From contig NZ_JBDUUH010000006.1 in the NCBI RefSeq assembly GCF_039939195.1, positions 186,001 through 250,000 on the forward strand: a DNA stretch of 64,000 nucleotides, given 5' to 3'. The notes under the pieces are model-generated. The model worked only from the letters and a program-made list of their open reading frames with translations. It was not told the DNA's origin and searched no databases. Source of the DNA: Foliimonas ilicis. Its GTDB lineage: Bacteria > Pseudomonadota > Alphaproteobacteria > Rhizobiales > Rhizobiaceae. A program made the position numbers and the translations under genes. This document shows, piece by piece, positions 24,802 through 33,612 of the stretch; position 1 is the first letter of the stretch, and every line of letters starts with the position of its first letter.

Positions 24802-25235
24802 TGCGCTACCTGCTCGATACCAACATCATCAGCGACATCGCAAAACCGGCCCCGTCGGACTCCTTGCTCGCTTGGATGAGCGAGCAGAACGACGAAGACC
24901 TTTTCATTGCCTCGCTGACCGTCGCTGAAATCCGCCGAGGGGTTCTGGACAAGCCGGCTGGCAAACGCCGCGATCAGCTTGAGGCGTGGTTCTCCGGGCC
25001 GGAGGGGCCGCAGGCGCTGTTCGCGGGCCGCATACTGCCCTTCGACGAAAACTCCGGCCTGATTTGGGCGCGTCTGATGGCGGAAGGGAAATCGCAGGGT
25101 CGGCCCCGCAGCGCGCTCGACACGATCATCGCCGCCGTCGCCGAAGCCCATGGCTGCACCGTCGTCACCGACAATGAGAAAGATTTTGCCGGGGTAGTCG
25201 TCATCAATCCGTTGCTGGCGTCGCGGCCAGTATGA
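24801..25235 (+). CDS. vapC: VapC-type PIN-domain toxin, second gene of the cassette
   Basis: 144 residues. Canonical PIN motifs: MRYLLDTNIISDIAKPAPSD with the first Asp, SLTVAEIRRGV with Glu, RSALDTIIAAVAEAHGC with Asp and TVVTDNEKDF with the fourth acidic residue. Probably a site-specific RNase. Its last 4 nt (ATGA) are shared with the start of the HNH-ATPase gene, so translation of the toxin and the next gene is coupled, unusual for a stand-alone VapBC module. Confidence 0.93.
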   Translation: MRYLLDTNIISDIAKPAPSDSLLAWMSEQNDEDLFIASLTVAEIRRGVLDKPAGKRRDQLEAWFSGPEGPQALFAGRILPFDENSGLIWARLMAEGKSQGRPRSALDTIIAAVAEAHGCTVVTDNEKDFAGVVVINPLLASRPV

Positions 25236-26500
25236 CCTCGACACGTGTGCGCGACGATTTCACGAAACCGGCACTCAGGTTGATGGCGCAACGGGCCGGA
25301 TACATCTGCTCCTACCCCGACTGCCGCCAATTGACGATCGGACTGTCCGACGACCGCAAGTCAGGACTGACGATGGTCGGAGTGGGCGCACACATCACCG
25401 CCGCTTCGTCAGGAGGGCCACGCTACGACGGCAGCCTCACCCCTGAAGAACGGGCGAGCGAGGCGAACGGCATATGGATGTGCCAGTTCCACGGAAAACA
25501 GATCGACGACAATGCCAGCCGACACACCGCTATCGACCTAAAACGCTGGAAATCGCAACACCATGAATGGGTCTTCGCGCGCATCGCCAGCGCCGACAGC
25601 TTGCTCAAGCACGGGATCACCAATATCTCGATCGAGAATATTGGCCCGTTCCGCCAACGGACCAGCATTTCCCTTGGTCGGCACAATGTCGTTTTCGGGC
25701 TGAATAGTTCCGGGAAATCCAGCCTTTGCGAGAGCATTGCGGCCTTTGCAGGCGGCGCGAACTTCGAGAATTTCCGCAAGCGTTGGCGCCTGTTCGGGCC
25801 TGGTTCCCCGTCAATGATGATCGAGGCCGCCGTCTCTGTGAACGGCGCGAGAACAACCGTGCGGCTCAGTGAAGAGCCTGTGGCCGTCAAACATGTACCG
25901 AAACTCCATCAGACCCGGCTTCATATAGAGGTTGACGGAAACGTCGCAGCACACTGGCCCCGGTCGCTGTTCAACATTGTATATCTGGATAGTCAGAACC
26001 TGAAGCCGAACCGGATCAAAGACCCGTTTCGCCGTGATTTACGCGCGCTCGCGCCGCAGCTGGGAATGAGCGAGGATCAGGTCTGGGACGCGCTCCGCGA
26101 AGAGTTGTTCTGTAGCTCGACCTTCCGATCACGCATTCGCCGGATTGGGGAGTATCGCGCCGAAGTCCGCTCGGCCGGTAGCGATTTCTTTTACGAGACG
26201 GGCGGATTGGCTGCTTCCGAACATAGCTTTGCGCTGTTCGACATCCTTCTCCGAATGATCAGGGCGGACCCAAGGCCAACGCCCTGGATGATCATCGTGG
26301 ATTCGAGCCTGTTTTTAGGCCTGGATAGCGACAACAAGCGCCGTCTCGTGGAGGCGTTGACACAGCTCGACGAGCCGGCCGTCCAGACGCTCGTTTGCGT
26401 CAACTATGAAACCGATGCGATCGACCTCAAGGCTGCGGACGCTGAGAAATGGGTCGGCTCCAGCGTCGCAGGCGCGTTGACCGTGCATTCGTTTTTATAG
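25232..26500 (+). CDS. HNH-like nuclease domain fused to an AAA/SMC-like ATPase
   Basis: 422 residues. The N-terminal domain (about 15-112) has an HNH zinc-finger arrangement: C26 and C31 (CSYPDC), H54 (GAHITAAS), N79 (ANGIW) and C84/H87 (MCQFHGKQ). An ATPase of the OLD/RecF/SMC type follows: ENIGPFRQRTSISLGRHNVV, Walker A GLNSSGKSS (156-164), a signature-like GGLAASEHSF (325-333) and Walker B-like MIIVDSS (353-359), with Ser where the catalytic Glu is usual. Such nuclease-ATPase combinations occur in anti-phage systems (for example Septu, with separate ATPase and HNH proteins). Overlaps vapC by 4 nt. Function inferred, not established. Confidence 0.8.
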   Translation: MTSTRVRDDFTKPALRLMAQRAGYICSYPDCRQLTIGLSDDRKSGLTMVGVGAHITAASSGGPRYDGSLTPEERASEANGIWMCQFHGKQIDDNASRHTAIDLKRWKSQHHEWVFARIASADSLLKHGITNISIENIGPFRQRTSISLGRHNVVFGLNSSGKSSLCESIAAFAGGANFENFRKRWRLFGPGSPSMMIEAAVSVNGARTTVRLSEEPVAVKHVPKLHQTRLHIEVDGNVAAHWPRSLFNIVYLDSQNLKPNRIKDPFRRDLRALAPQLGMSEDQVWDALREELFCSSTFRSRIRRIGEYRAEVRSAGSDFFYETGGLAASEHSFALFDILLRMIRADPRPTPWMIIVDSSLFLGLDSDNKRRLVEALTQLDEPAVQTLVCVNYETDAIDLKAADAEKWVGSSVAGALTVHSFL

Positions 26501-26511
26501 GCCCGCCTACG

Positions 26512-26946
26512 ATGAGCACGAGATCCCAACGCTACATAATCGATCCTCCAAGCGCGTGCCCTGCCCATCTGCGGATGCCAAGCGGGCGCCCCATGAGCCA
26601 GATGTCCTTCGACATGGACGATGTCGCCCGCTGCGCTTGGAATGAAATTCTTCAGACCGCACCACGAGCCACATCGCTTTTCGCATTTCTCGAAGACCTG
26701 CTTGAACCAGGCGCCAGCCTCGTCTGGCGCGAACAGGGGCCAGGTCGAGGCACGGAAATGCGCCGGGCTTTCTCCGCCCTCTTCTTCGCGCGCGCCTATC
26801 TCCAACTCAACCATAATTTCGTTTGGTTTGCCGCGATCGACGGCGATAATTTCCATCTCTCACCAAACTGGCGCGTCAGCCGAAAGCCGCGCTCGCTGTG
26901 GAGACAAACAACTTGGCATTTTATCTATTTCGTTAAGCCATTTTGA
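26512..26946 (+). CDS. Uncharacterised protein encoded directly after the HNH-ATPase
   Basis: 144 residues from ATG 26512, 11 nt after the HNH-ATPase stop, so very probably the last gene of the same operon. I recognise no domain. It has a moderately acidic middle (MDDVARCAWNEILQTAPRAT, then LFAFLEDLLEPGASLVWREQ) and an aromatic-rich end (LNHNFVWFAAIDGDNFHLS). The last 16 residues (LWRQTTWHFIYFVKPF) differ in character and may result from a recombination junction at about 26890. Possibly the accessory or effector partner of the ATPase. Confidence 0.7.
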   Translation: MSTRSQRYIIDPPSACPAHLRMPSGRPMSQMSFDMDDVARCAWNEILQTAPRATSLFAFLEDLLEPGASLVWREQGPGRGTEMRRAFSALFFARAYLQLNHNFVWFAAIDGDNFHLSPNWRVSRKPRSLWRQTTWHFIYFVKPF

Positions 26947-26983
26947 AGATGCAGACAGTAGCTGAACCCAACGAGCAAGTGAG

Positions 26984-28162
26984 ATGGGCCCTGTCTTGGC
27001 GTTGGATTTCCTAACACTCTACGTCGTGATCTTTCTCAAATCGCTTACAGTTACGGTGATTTGGACAGCATTCGCATATCGTTATCATCCGCACGTCGCC
27101 GCTCAACATTGGCTGGCGGGCTCAGTCATCTCAATGATTGGCGGAAGCATTCTGACGATACAGGGCAATCAAGGCTCGCTGGTTCCCGCGATACTGGGCA
27201 ATGCAATTGTCATATACGGATTCTGTCAGTCCTGGATTGGAATTCGTCGTTTCTACGGAAAACGAGGGGGTCAGTTGACGGCCGTCATTTTGACCTTGGT
27301 TTCCGTGTTCGCGATGATCTTTTTCCACGATCAGGATCGATTGCGCAGCATGGTCTATGCGACGGGTCAAATGACGGTCATGGTGCTTTCGATAATCTAT
27401 CTGCTCAAACCGGCACGACAATCTCTTGGCACGGGCGTTGCGTCAGTCGCGTTCGCCATTGCCGCCGTGGGGCAGTTGTCTGTTATCGGCGGAAATTTCG
27501 CTGTCCTGACAGGCGCGATGACTTTTCCATCATTTTATCAGTTGGCTTCCTACGCGCTCCTATGCACGATTTTCAGCGGAATGGTGTGGAATTTCGGCTT
27601 CGCATTTATGGCCATAGACAAGTTGCAAGCCGAACTTGCTCGGCTTTCGGAGACCGATGATTTGACAGGGATCGGAAACAGACGCGCTTTGCGGGCTGCT
27701 CTGCTGGACGAGCATCGCAGGAGCACGCTCTCGGCGATTCCATATTCTGTGGCGCTAATCGACCTGAACAAGTTCAAACAGCTGAATGACAAATACGGTC
27801 ATGCGGCCGGAGATACGGCGCTCGTTCACCTTGCCGGCATATTGTCTTCGTCAGTGCGCGCAGGCGATTTCGTCGCACGTCTGGGCGGTGATGAATTTTG
27901 TATCCTTATGCCGGAGACCAGTAAGGACGAAGTCGTGGAGAGTGTGGAAAAAATTCACGACGCTTTGGCAAGAACGCCCGTCGTGATCTCCGGCGAAGAG
28001 ATCTATCTATCGGCCAGTATTGGTGTCGCGGACTGGGAGCCTAAAGGCCGATTGTATGCAGATGGTGTTTTAGCCGAGGCGGACAAAGACCTCTATCGCC
28101 GCAAGGCTCATGACAGTCGGCGCCGTGTCGAAAATCGAAATGGATTATACGCCGTTCCGTAG
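26984..28162 (+). CDS. Membrane-bound diguanylate cyclase (GGDEF)
   Basis: 392 residues. About six predicted membrane helices fill residues 8-210, then a linker and a GGDEF domain: DDLTGIGNRRAL, the LNKFKQLNDKYGH metal/substrate region, and RAGDFVARLGGDEF with an intact active site (301-305) and an RxxD inhibitory site (292-295). It makes cyclic di-GMP from GTP and is probably product-inhibited. The membrane part is of the type without a known ligand. Monocistronic, followed by a strong hairpin. Confidence 0.93.
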   Translation: MGPVLALDFLTLYVVIFLKSLTVTVIWTAFAYRYHPHVAAQHWLAGSVISMIGGSILTIQGNQGSLVPAILGNAIVIYGFCQSWIGIRRFYGKRGGQLTAVILTLVSVFAMIFFHDQDRLRSMVYATGQMTVMVLSIIYLLKPARQSLGTGVASVAFAIAAVGQLSVIGGNFAVLTGAMTFPSFYQLASYALLCTIFSGMVWNFGFAFMAIDKLQAELARLSETDDLTGIGNRRALRAALLDEHRRSTLSAIPYSVALIDLNKFKQLNDKYGHAAGDTALVHLAGILSSSVRAGDFVARLGGDEFCILMPETSKDEVVESVEKIHDALARTPVVISGEEIYLSASIGVADWEPKGRLYADGVLAEADKDLYRRKAHDSRRRVENRNGLYAVP

Positions 28163-28215
28163 AGGGAAATCGCGCTGGAACCGGCGCGCGGAACTTTCGG
28201 CCATTCTCACTCCAT

Positions 28216-28239
28216 GCCCGGCATGTCGCCATGCCGGGC
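28216..28239. terminator. Perfect hairpin downstream of the GGDEF gene
   Basis: GCCCGGCATG-TCGC-CATGCCGGGC: ten perfect base pairs with a 4-nt loop, 54 nt after the diguanylate cyclase stop. No T-run follows, so it may be a terminator needing a factor or an mRNA-stabilising hairpin. The rest of 28163-28554 shows no gene. Confidence 0.5.
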
Positions 28240-28554
28240 TGGTCAGTGTAGTCACGCAGCTTCGTAAGCGTTTCGACTAAATCCGCCGTTCTTTATCCCT
28301 TTCCAGAAATCTCGCGCACTTTAGCGAAGCTGTTCTCGATATTCCTTGGCAAGCTTATGGTAATACGAAAACTTAGCATCACGTCGCAAGATAATCTTCA
28401 AATAGAACAAATGCGTCCGTCGCGCTATCGTCAACGGCCACAACCAGAGCCAAATTGATGAGCTTTTGCCTTGGAATAAACCGACCTTGGAGCGGAACAA
28501 AAGGGAACAGTAGCGGGGTAGATGGCTGCGCACGAATGTACGCAGCCACGTTGT
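28240..28554. other. Intergenic stretch before the SulP gene end
   Basis: No gene recognised; short frames here look accidental. It is AT-richer than its neighbours and separates two convergent genes. Confidence 0.4.
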
Positions 28555-30042
28555 TCAGTGTAGTGAGGCGCTTGCCGCAAGCCGCTCATCCTTGTCGTGC
28601 AGAGCGAAGCGGTCAATCATATCAGCACTCGCTTCGTTGAAGCCGAGGACCTCGACGTCGTCGCCCGCCTGACGGAACTTCAATACGATCTTGTCCAACG
28701 CGCCAATTGCGGTGATGTCCCAGAGATGGGCCTTTGTGAGATCGATGATGATCCGCTGACCCTTATCCGTGAAGTCGAACGCATGGATGAAGGCTTCCGC
28801 CGACGCAAAAAAGACCTGCCCCTCCACTGCATAGGTGACACTGTTTTGTTCGGCATCCTCCACGCGCGTGACCCTGAACAGACGGGCTACCTTGCCAGCA
28901 AAAAAAATGCCTGACAGCAGGACGCCAACGATCACGCCCTTTGCCAGATCATGCGTTACGACGACGGTGATGACCGTCGCCAGCATGACGACGGAGGACG
29001 GAAGCGGATGGCGTCTCAGGTCGAGGATCGACCGCCAGGAGAAAGTGCCAATGGAAACCATGATCATGACCGCAACGAGCGCGGCCATGGGGATGATCTG
29101 GACGAGGTCGTTGAGGACGACGATCAGGAATAGCAGGAAAGCACCCGCCACGAACGTTGAAAGCCGTCCTCGACCACCAGATGTTACGTTGATGACCGAC
29201 TGTCCGATCATGGCGCATCCGCCCATGCCGCCGATCAGCGCCGAGGCGATGTTTCCCGCGCCCTGACCAACACATTCCTGGCTCTTGTTGCTGGGCGTGT
29301 CCGTCATGTCGTCGACGATCTGCGCGGTAAGCAGCGATTCCAGCAGGCCGACGGCAGCGAGCGTCACTGAGTATGGGAAGATGATCTGCAGCGTCTCCCA
29401 GGTCAACGGAACCTGCGGAAGCATCAGGAATGGGATCGAAGACGGAAGCTCTCCGAGGTCGCCGACGGTGCGTAGGTCCATGCCGAACCACCACGCCATG
29501 GCCGTGAGTACCACGATGGCCACGAGCGGCGATGGGATAGCTTTGGTCACGTATGGAAAGAGGTAGATGATAGCGAGGCCGCCAGCGATCATCACGTAGG
29601 TGAGCGTCGGAACCCCGATAAGTTCGGGCAACTGGGCCATGAAGATCAGGATCGCAAGTGCGTTGACGAAGCCCGTGATGACCGAGCGGGAGACGAAGCG
29701 CATCACGCGGCCAAGCCTCAGCCATCCCGCGACGATCTGGATGATGCCCATCAGGATGGTGGCGGCGAACAGATACTGAAGACCGTGCTCCTTGACCAAC
29801 GAGATCATGACAACAGCGGTCGCTGCCGTGGCGGCAGAGATCATGCCCGGCCGACCGCCCACAAATGCCGCCATGCAAGCGATTGCGAAGGAGGCGTAGA
29901 GGCCGACCTTCGGGTCGACGCCTGCGATCACGGAGAAGCCAATTGCTTCCGGGATGAGCGCGAGGGCGACGACGATACCCGAAAGCACGTCGCCACGGAT
30001 GTTGGAGAACCACTCCTGACGATAGTTTGAAAAAGTTCGCAT
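28555..30042 (-). CDS. SulP-family anion transporter with STAS domain
   Basis: 495 residues. The N-terminal 380 residues form the polytopic SulP/SLC26 transporter (GDVLSGIVVALALIPEAIGF is the family opening; QGAGNIASALIGGMGGCAMI and SVINVTSGGRGRLSTFVAGA lie in the core). The last 100 residues are a STAS domain (VTYAVEGQVFFASAEAFIHA, DLTKAHLWDITAIGALDKIV). It transports sulfate, bicarbonate or another oxyanion across the inner membrane. The substrate is not set by sequence. Stands alone on its strand. Confidence 0.93.
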   Translation of the reverse strand: MRTFSNYRQEWFSNIRGDVLSGIVVALALIPEAIGFSVIAGVDPKVGLYASFAIACMAAFVGGRPGMISAATAATAVVMISLVKEHGLQYLFAATILMGIIQIVAGWLRLGRVMRFVSRSVITGFVNALAILIFMAQLPELIGVPTLTYVMIAGGLAIIYLFPYVTKAIPSPLVAIVVLTAMAWWFGMDLRTVGDLGELPSSIPFLMLPQVPLTWETLQIIFPYSVTLAAVGLLESLLTAQIVDDMTDTPSNKSQECVGQGAGNIASALIGGMGGCAMIGQSVINVTSGGRGRLSTFVAGAFLLFLIVVLNDLVQIIPMAALVAVMIMVSIGTFSWRSILDLRRHPLPSSVVMLATVITVVVTHDLAKGVIVGVLLSGIFFAGKVARLFRVTRVEDAEQNSVTYAVEGQVFFASAEAFIHAFDFTDKGQRIIIDLTKAHLWDITAIGALDKIVLKFRQAGDDVEVLGFNEASADMIDRFALHDKDERLAASASLH

Positions 30043-30160
30043 GGGAGATATTTTTCACAGTTGAGGCAACGGGCCGAGCGAAACTCGGTCCTCGAAAATG
30101 GAATAGGTTGCGTTGCTGTGTTGTCTGGCGGATCGGCGGCCAGAAGAGCCACCCGGAGTT

Positions 30161-30409
30161 TCACCGGGTCCTTGTGGATGACGATAAGTAGCTCACGCAG
30201 TCCGGTTTTGCAATTATGTCTCGGTCTGAACCCGCCACAACATAGGACGCGGCGGTCAAGGTGCGGATGCGACACCGGTTACGTTGAATCCGCATCGGCG
30301 CATTAAACACTGAAAGCTGAGCCCAGACCTTGCGGCGTGCTATTTCAGGAATCTCCACCGAGAGCGCCTTGCTCTCTATCGCGCGGAGATACCGTTGACT
30401 AAATAACAT
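30161..30409 (-). CDS. Short unrecognised frame, possibly a gene fragment
   Basis: From ATG 30409 the frame begins with a protein-like segment (MLFSQRYLRAIESKALSVEI, then PEIARRKVWAQLSVFNAPM) that loses this character after about 42 residues. The front faintly recalls N-terminal domains of AbiJ-like abortive-infection proteins, but I am not confident. Probably a truncated relic. Confidence 0.2.
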   Translation of the reverse strand: MLFSQRYLRAIESKALSVEIPEIARRKVWAQLSVFNAPMRIQRNRCRIRTLTAASYVVAGSDRDIIAKPDCVSYLSSSTRTR

Positions 30410-30854
30410 GCGCAAGCTCCGCTCTCCCTGAGAATGGATGATGGGTCGAAATACCTTCATCATGTCCGGCGGTCATGGGGTGCCGGACAAGCTGCTGATC
30501 TCGGTTTCTCGCTGAATCAGAAATACGCTGACAGCGCACGCGATGCTCACGACAAGCTCGGCTTCAGCGGCGCTGGACTCGGTTCTTTCCCGAACATGAC
30601 GCCCGTTCTCGGACGCATAACCCCAAAGCTTTTCGAACGCGGTATCCAACGGACAGGGACATTGAGCCTTGGGATCAACCGGCCAAGCGTAAGGTTCGGT
30701 TCGCCGGTCAGATCACGGGCAGCGCACTCCACTGCAGCCATTGCATATTGAATAGCCCCGGTACGATCAGGGATTGGTCGCCTGGAGATGTCTTTGAGCG
30801 CCTCGCGTATCTCCGCTGCGGCAGTTTCCCGACCGTTTCCTGAAAGACAATGGC
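30410..30854. other. Stretch without a confident gene before the MarR gene
   Basis: Only accidental frames are seen. The frame of the downstream MarR gene stays open back to 30798 without an ATG (residues like QFPDRFLKDNG), which hints that the MarR gene could once have begun further upstream. Confidence 0.35.
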
Positions 30855-31400
30855 ATGGCGCAGTGGCGAGCTGCCCGCCCCGATATCAACGGGAGCGGCA
30901 AGGCAGTCGTCGGTCGCATCCTGCATCTCAACGACATCATCATGCGCGCCGTGGACAAGGCGCTGTCCCGGCACGGCATCATGTATCCGGTCTATGCAGT
31001 GCTGGCGACGATCCGCGTTTCCGGCGAGCCCTATCGCATGTCACCGACGGAACTGCTCTCGACGCTCCTCGTGACTTCAGGCGGGCTTTCGAACCTTCTG
31101 CGCCGGATGGAAGCCGACGGCTACATCACCCGCACGGCCAACAAGCGCGACGGGCGCGGCGTGATCGTTGAACTGACCGACGAGGGGCTCGCACTGGCGG
31201 ATGCCAGCATGGCCGACCACGCCGCCGTCGAGCGCAGCCTGATCGAATGCCTCCCGCCTGACCCGAGTGGCGGGTTCCCACCGATCTCGGACGTTCTGCG
31301 AGGGATTCACCATGCCCAAAGCGGACATAACCGTACTAAGGCACCGCTCGTGCGTAATAGGCTGGCGGCGTTCCGACATGGCGAGAAAACGCGACACTGA
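30855..31400 (+). CDS. MarR-family regulator with a replaced C-terminus
   Basis: 181 residues. The winged-helix core is intact (VYAVLATIRVSGEPYRMSPT, LLSTLLVTSGGLSNLLRRM, EADGYITRTANKRDGRG with the wing Arg/Asp). After LIECLPPD (about residue 137) the expected dimerisation helix is replaced by about 45 residues that read through into sequence opposite the AraC relic, so the dimer may not form. MarR proteins repress small-molecule response genes; the target is unknown. Possibly non-functional. Confidence 0.75.
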   Translation: MAQWRAARPDINGSGKAVVGRILHLNDIIMRAVDKALSRHGIMYPVYAVLATIRVSGEPYRMSPTELLSTLLVTSGGLSNLLRRMEADGYITRTANKRDGRGVIVELTDEGLALADASMADHAAVERSLIECLPPDPSGGFPPISDVLRGIHHAQSGHNRTKAPLVRNRLAAFRHGEKTRH

Positions 31401-31900
31401 ACGTGTTCGCCGAACTGGAGCCTACGCGTACGGCCACTTGCGCCACGGTGACGCTTTCCGGAGCAGCCGATCTTTTGCCAGAGCCATGCGCCAGCCCAGC
31501 AGGTATTCCATCGGCGCGACCCCGACTTCGCGACGGAACCGCTCGAAGAATGTCGAGCGCGAAAGCGCAGCCTCCCTCGCGAGGTCCAAGACCGTCCAAT
31601 GCTCCTCGGGGCGTTCGTGCATCTCCCGTAGTGCGATGGCAAGTCGATCAGCGGGATCTCAAGCAGGCGACCCAGTATGACGTCCCGGCCGGGCCGGTTC
31701 GCTCGCGTCTCGTCGTTCAGGAGTCCGACCAGCGTCATGAGCCGCTTCTCTGCGCGGATATGGACAAGTTGCGGCAGGAGCGACACGAGGAGGCCGGCTT
31801 CGTCCGAGACGAAGGCGCAGTGGCCTATCAGCATGCGGACATTGGCAGCGTCGGTGGAACCGCCCATGTGGAACACGCCTGCGCTCATTTCTTGTTCCAA
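31336..31900 (-). pseudogene. AraC-family regulator broken by frameshifts
   Basis: Minus-strand pieces in different frames add up to one AraC protein with a cupin-type sensor domain: AANVRMLIGHCAFVSDEAGL to LGRLLEIPLIDL in the first frame, HERPEEHWTVLDLAREAALS and STFFERFRREVGVAPMEYLL in the second, then SSANTFSVAFSRHVGTPPAY in a third. At least two frameshifts (near 31640 and 31430) inactivate it. It overlaps the aberrant end of the MarR gene on the other strand. Confidence 0.8.
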
Positions 31901-31949
31901 CCCCTCGTAGCGACAGCATTCGTGCCCTCAGTTTAAATCTTGCTTGTGA

Positions 31950-33611
31950 TCAACCCCGATCATTTCCCGTGGGCAGCGAGCCCTGTTCGAGGCTGTCGAG
32001 CCAGTTCGTGTCGAGCTTAGGCACCGAGGAGAAGAGCAGGCGTGAATATGGATGACCAGCTTCCAAGCCCATTGCTTCGGGGCTAAGCTGCTCGACTTTC
32101 TCGCCACGATACATGACGACGACTTCGTCGCAGATCGCGCGTACGATCGATAGGTCATGGCTGATGAAGAGATAGGAAAGCGAAAGCTCGCGTTGCAATT
32201 CCTTCAGCAGGTCGATGATTGCTGCCGCTACCACCGTGTCGAGTGCAGAGGTGATTTCATCGCATAGGATGAGCTTGGGATTTGCCGCCAGAGCGCGTGC
32301 AAAATTGATGCGCTGCTTCTGGCCGCCCGAAAGCTCGCCTGGACAACGATATCGCATATTGCGCGGCATATGCACCATGTCGAGTAGTTCGTTAATACGA
32401 GCATTGCGTTCCTTGGCACTCATGCGGTGATAGAAGATCAGTGGACGTCCCAGAATATCCTCGATCGATTTAGCTGGGTTGAGTGCCGTGTCGGCGAACT
32501 GGAACACAATCTGTATTTCACGTAGCTGGTCGCGGCTGCGCTGGCGTAGATCCGTCGCGAGCGTCTTGCCCTCGAATTCAATCGAACCGCGGCCGGCGGG
32601 CAGAATGCCGGAGATGACACGAGCTAGCGTGGACTTGCCGCACCCGGATTCGCCGATGATGCCGAGATTCTTGCCGCGCGGCAGTTCGAAGCTAACACCA
32701 TTGACTGCAACCATGGCCGGATCTCCGGTCTTTTTGTCGATGGGGCCATAACCGGCTGCAACATCTTTGACGGCAAGCAATGCTGTTTCAGGCTCTGCGG
32801 GGGCTTCTTTTGTGGCCGCGTAAGTTGCGGGTTCGAATGCATCGAGCAACTGGCGGGTGTAAGGATGCCGCGGATTTTCCAGCAGCTCCTGAGTAACACC
32901 GATTTCTTGCACTTCGCCATTACGCAGCACGACGATGCGATCGGCAATCTGGGCAACAACTGCGAGATCGTGCGAGACGTACACGCCGCCGATGCCTCCC
33001 TTCTTCATCACCGACTTGAAGGCGCGGAGGACTTCGATCTGCGTCGTCACGTCAAGCGCGGTGGTCGGTTCGTCGAAGATGACAAGCTTCGGCCCGCCGA
33101 TCAGCGCCATGGCAGCCGCAAGACGCTGCAACTGACCGCCCGACACCTGATGCGGATAGCGCTCGCCGATGGTGTCTGGATTCGGCAATGCCAGCGCGCG
33201 GAATAGCTCAACAGCTTTCTTACGGGCTTCTTCGGCAGGCATCAGATTGTGAATCTTGGTGATCTCGATCACCTGATTCATGATCTTGTGCGATGGATTA
33301 AAAGAGGCTGCCGCACTCTGCGGCACATAAGAAACTTCTGTGCCGCGCTTCTCGCTGCGCTTGCGTTCTGGAAGTTTTGCCATGTCTTCGCCAGCAAGCA
33401 TCACGCTGCCGCCAGCAATGCGGCAGCCCGGCCGCGTATGGCCCATGAGCGTCAAAGCGATAGTCGTCTTGCCGGAACCGGATTCGCCTATTAGCGCGAC
33501 GATCTCGCCCTCGGCGATGTCGAAGGAAACGCCACGGATGATATCGACGGTAAGCCCGGAGTCTGTCTTGGCATCGACGTGCAGATCGCGAACTTCTACG
33601 AAATTGGCCAT
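31950..33611 (-). CDS. ABC transporter ATPase with two fused nucleotide-binding domains, dipeptide type
   Basis: 553 residues, equal to DppD plus DppF joined. The first domain (1-265) has Walker A GESGSGKTT, signature VSGGQLQR and Walker B LVIFDEPTTALD; the second (285-545) has GESGCGKST, LSGGQKQR and LILCDEITSALD. Both carry the oligopeptide-transporter end (HPYTRQLLDAF; HPYSRLLFSS). It powers uptake through the two permeases encoded immediately upstream. Last gene of a five-gene operon, starting 1 nt after the DppC-like stop. Confidence 0.95.
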   Translation of the reverse strand: MANFVEVRDLHVDAKTDSGLTVDIIRGVSFDIAEGEIVALIGESGSGKTTIALTLMGHTRPGCRIAGGSVMLAGEDMAKLPERKRSEKRGTEVSYVPQSAAASFNPSHKIMNQVIEITKIHNLMPAEEARKKAVELFRALALPNPDTIGERYPHQVSGGQLQRLAAAMALIGGPKLVIFDEPTTALDVTTQIEVLRAFKSVMKKGGIGGVYVSHDLAVVAQIADRIVVLRNGEVQEIGVTQELLENPRHPYTRQLLDAFEPATYAATKEAPAEPETALLAVKDVAAGYGPIDKKTGDPAMVAVNGVSFELPRGKNLGIIGESGCGKSTLARVISGILPAGRGSIEFEGKTLATDLRQRSRDQLREIQIVFQFADTALNPAKSIEDILGRPLIFYHRMSAKERNARINELLDMVHMPRNMRYRCPGELSGGQKQRINFARALAANPKLILCDEITSALDTVVAAAIIDLLKELQRELSLSYLFISHDLSIVRAICDEVVVMYRGEKVEQLSPEAMGLEAGHPYSRLLFSSVPKLDTNWLDSLEQGSLPTGNDRG

Positions 33612-33612
33612 G

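Noticed and set aside
28949..30058. 369-codon minus-strand frame in the SulP region
   Set aside because: Out-of-frame reading of the SulP gene, full of His and Arg without domain structure.
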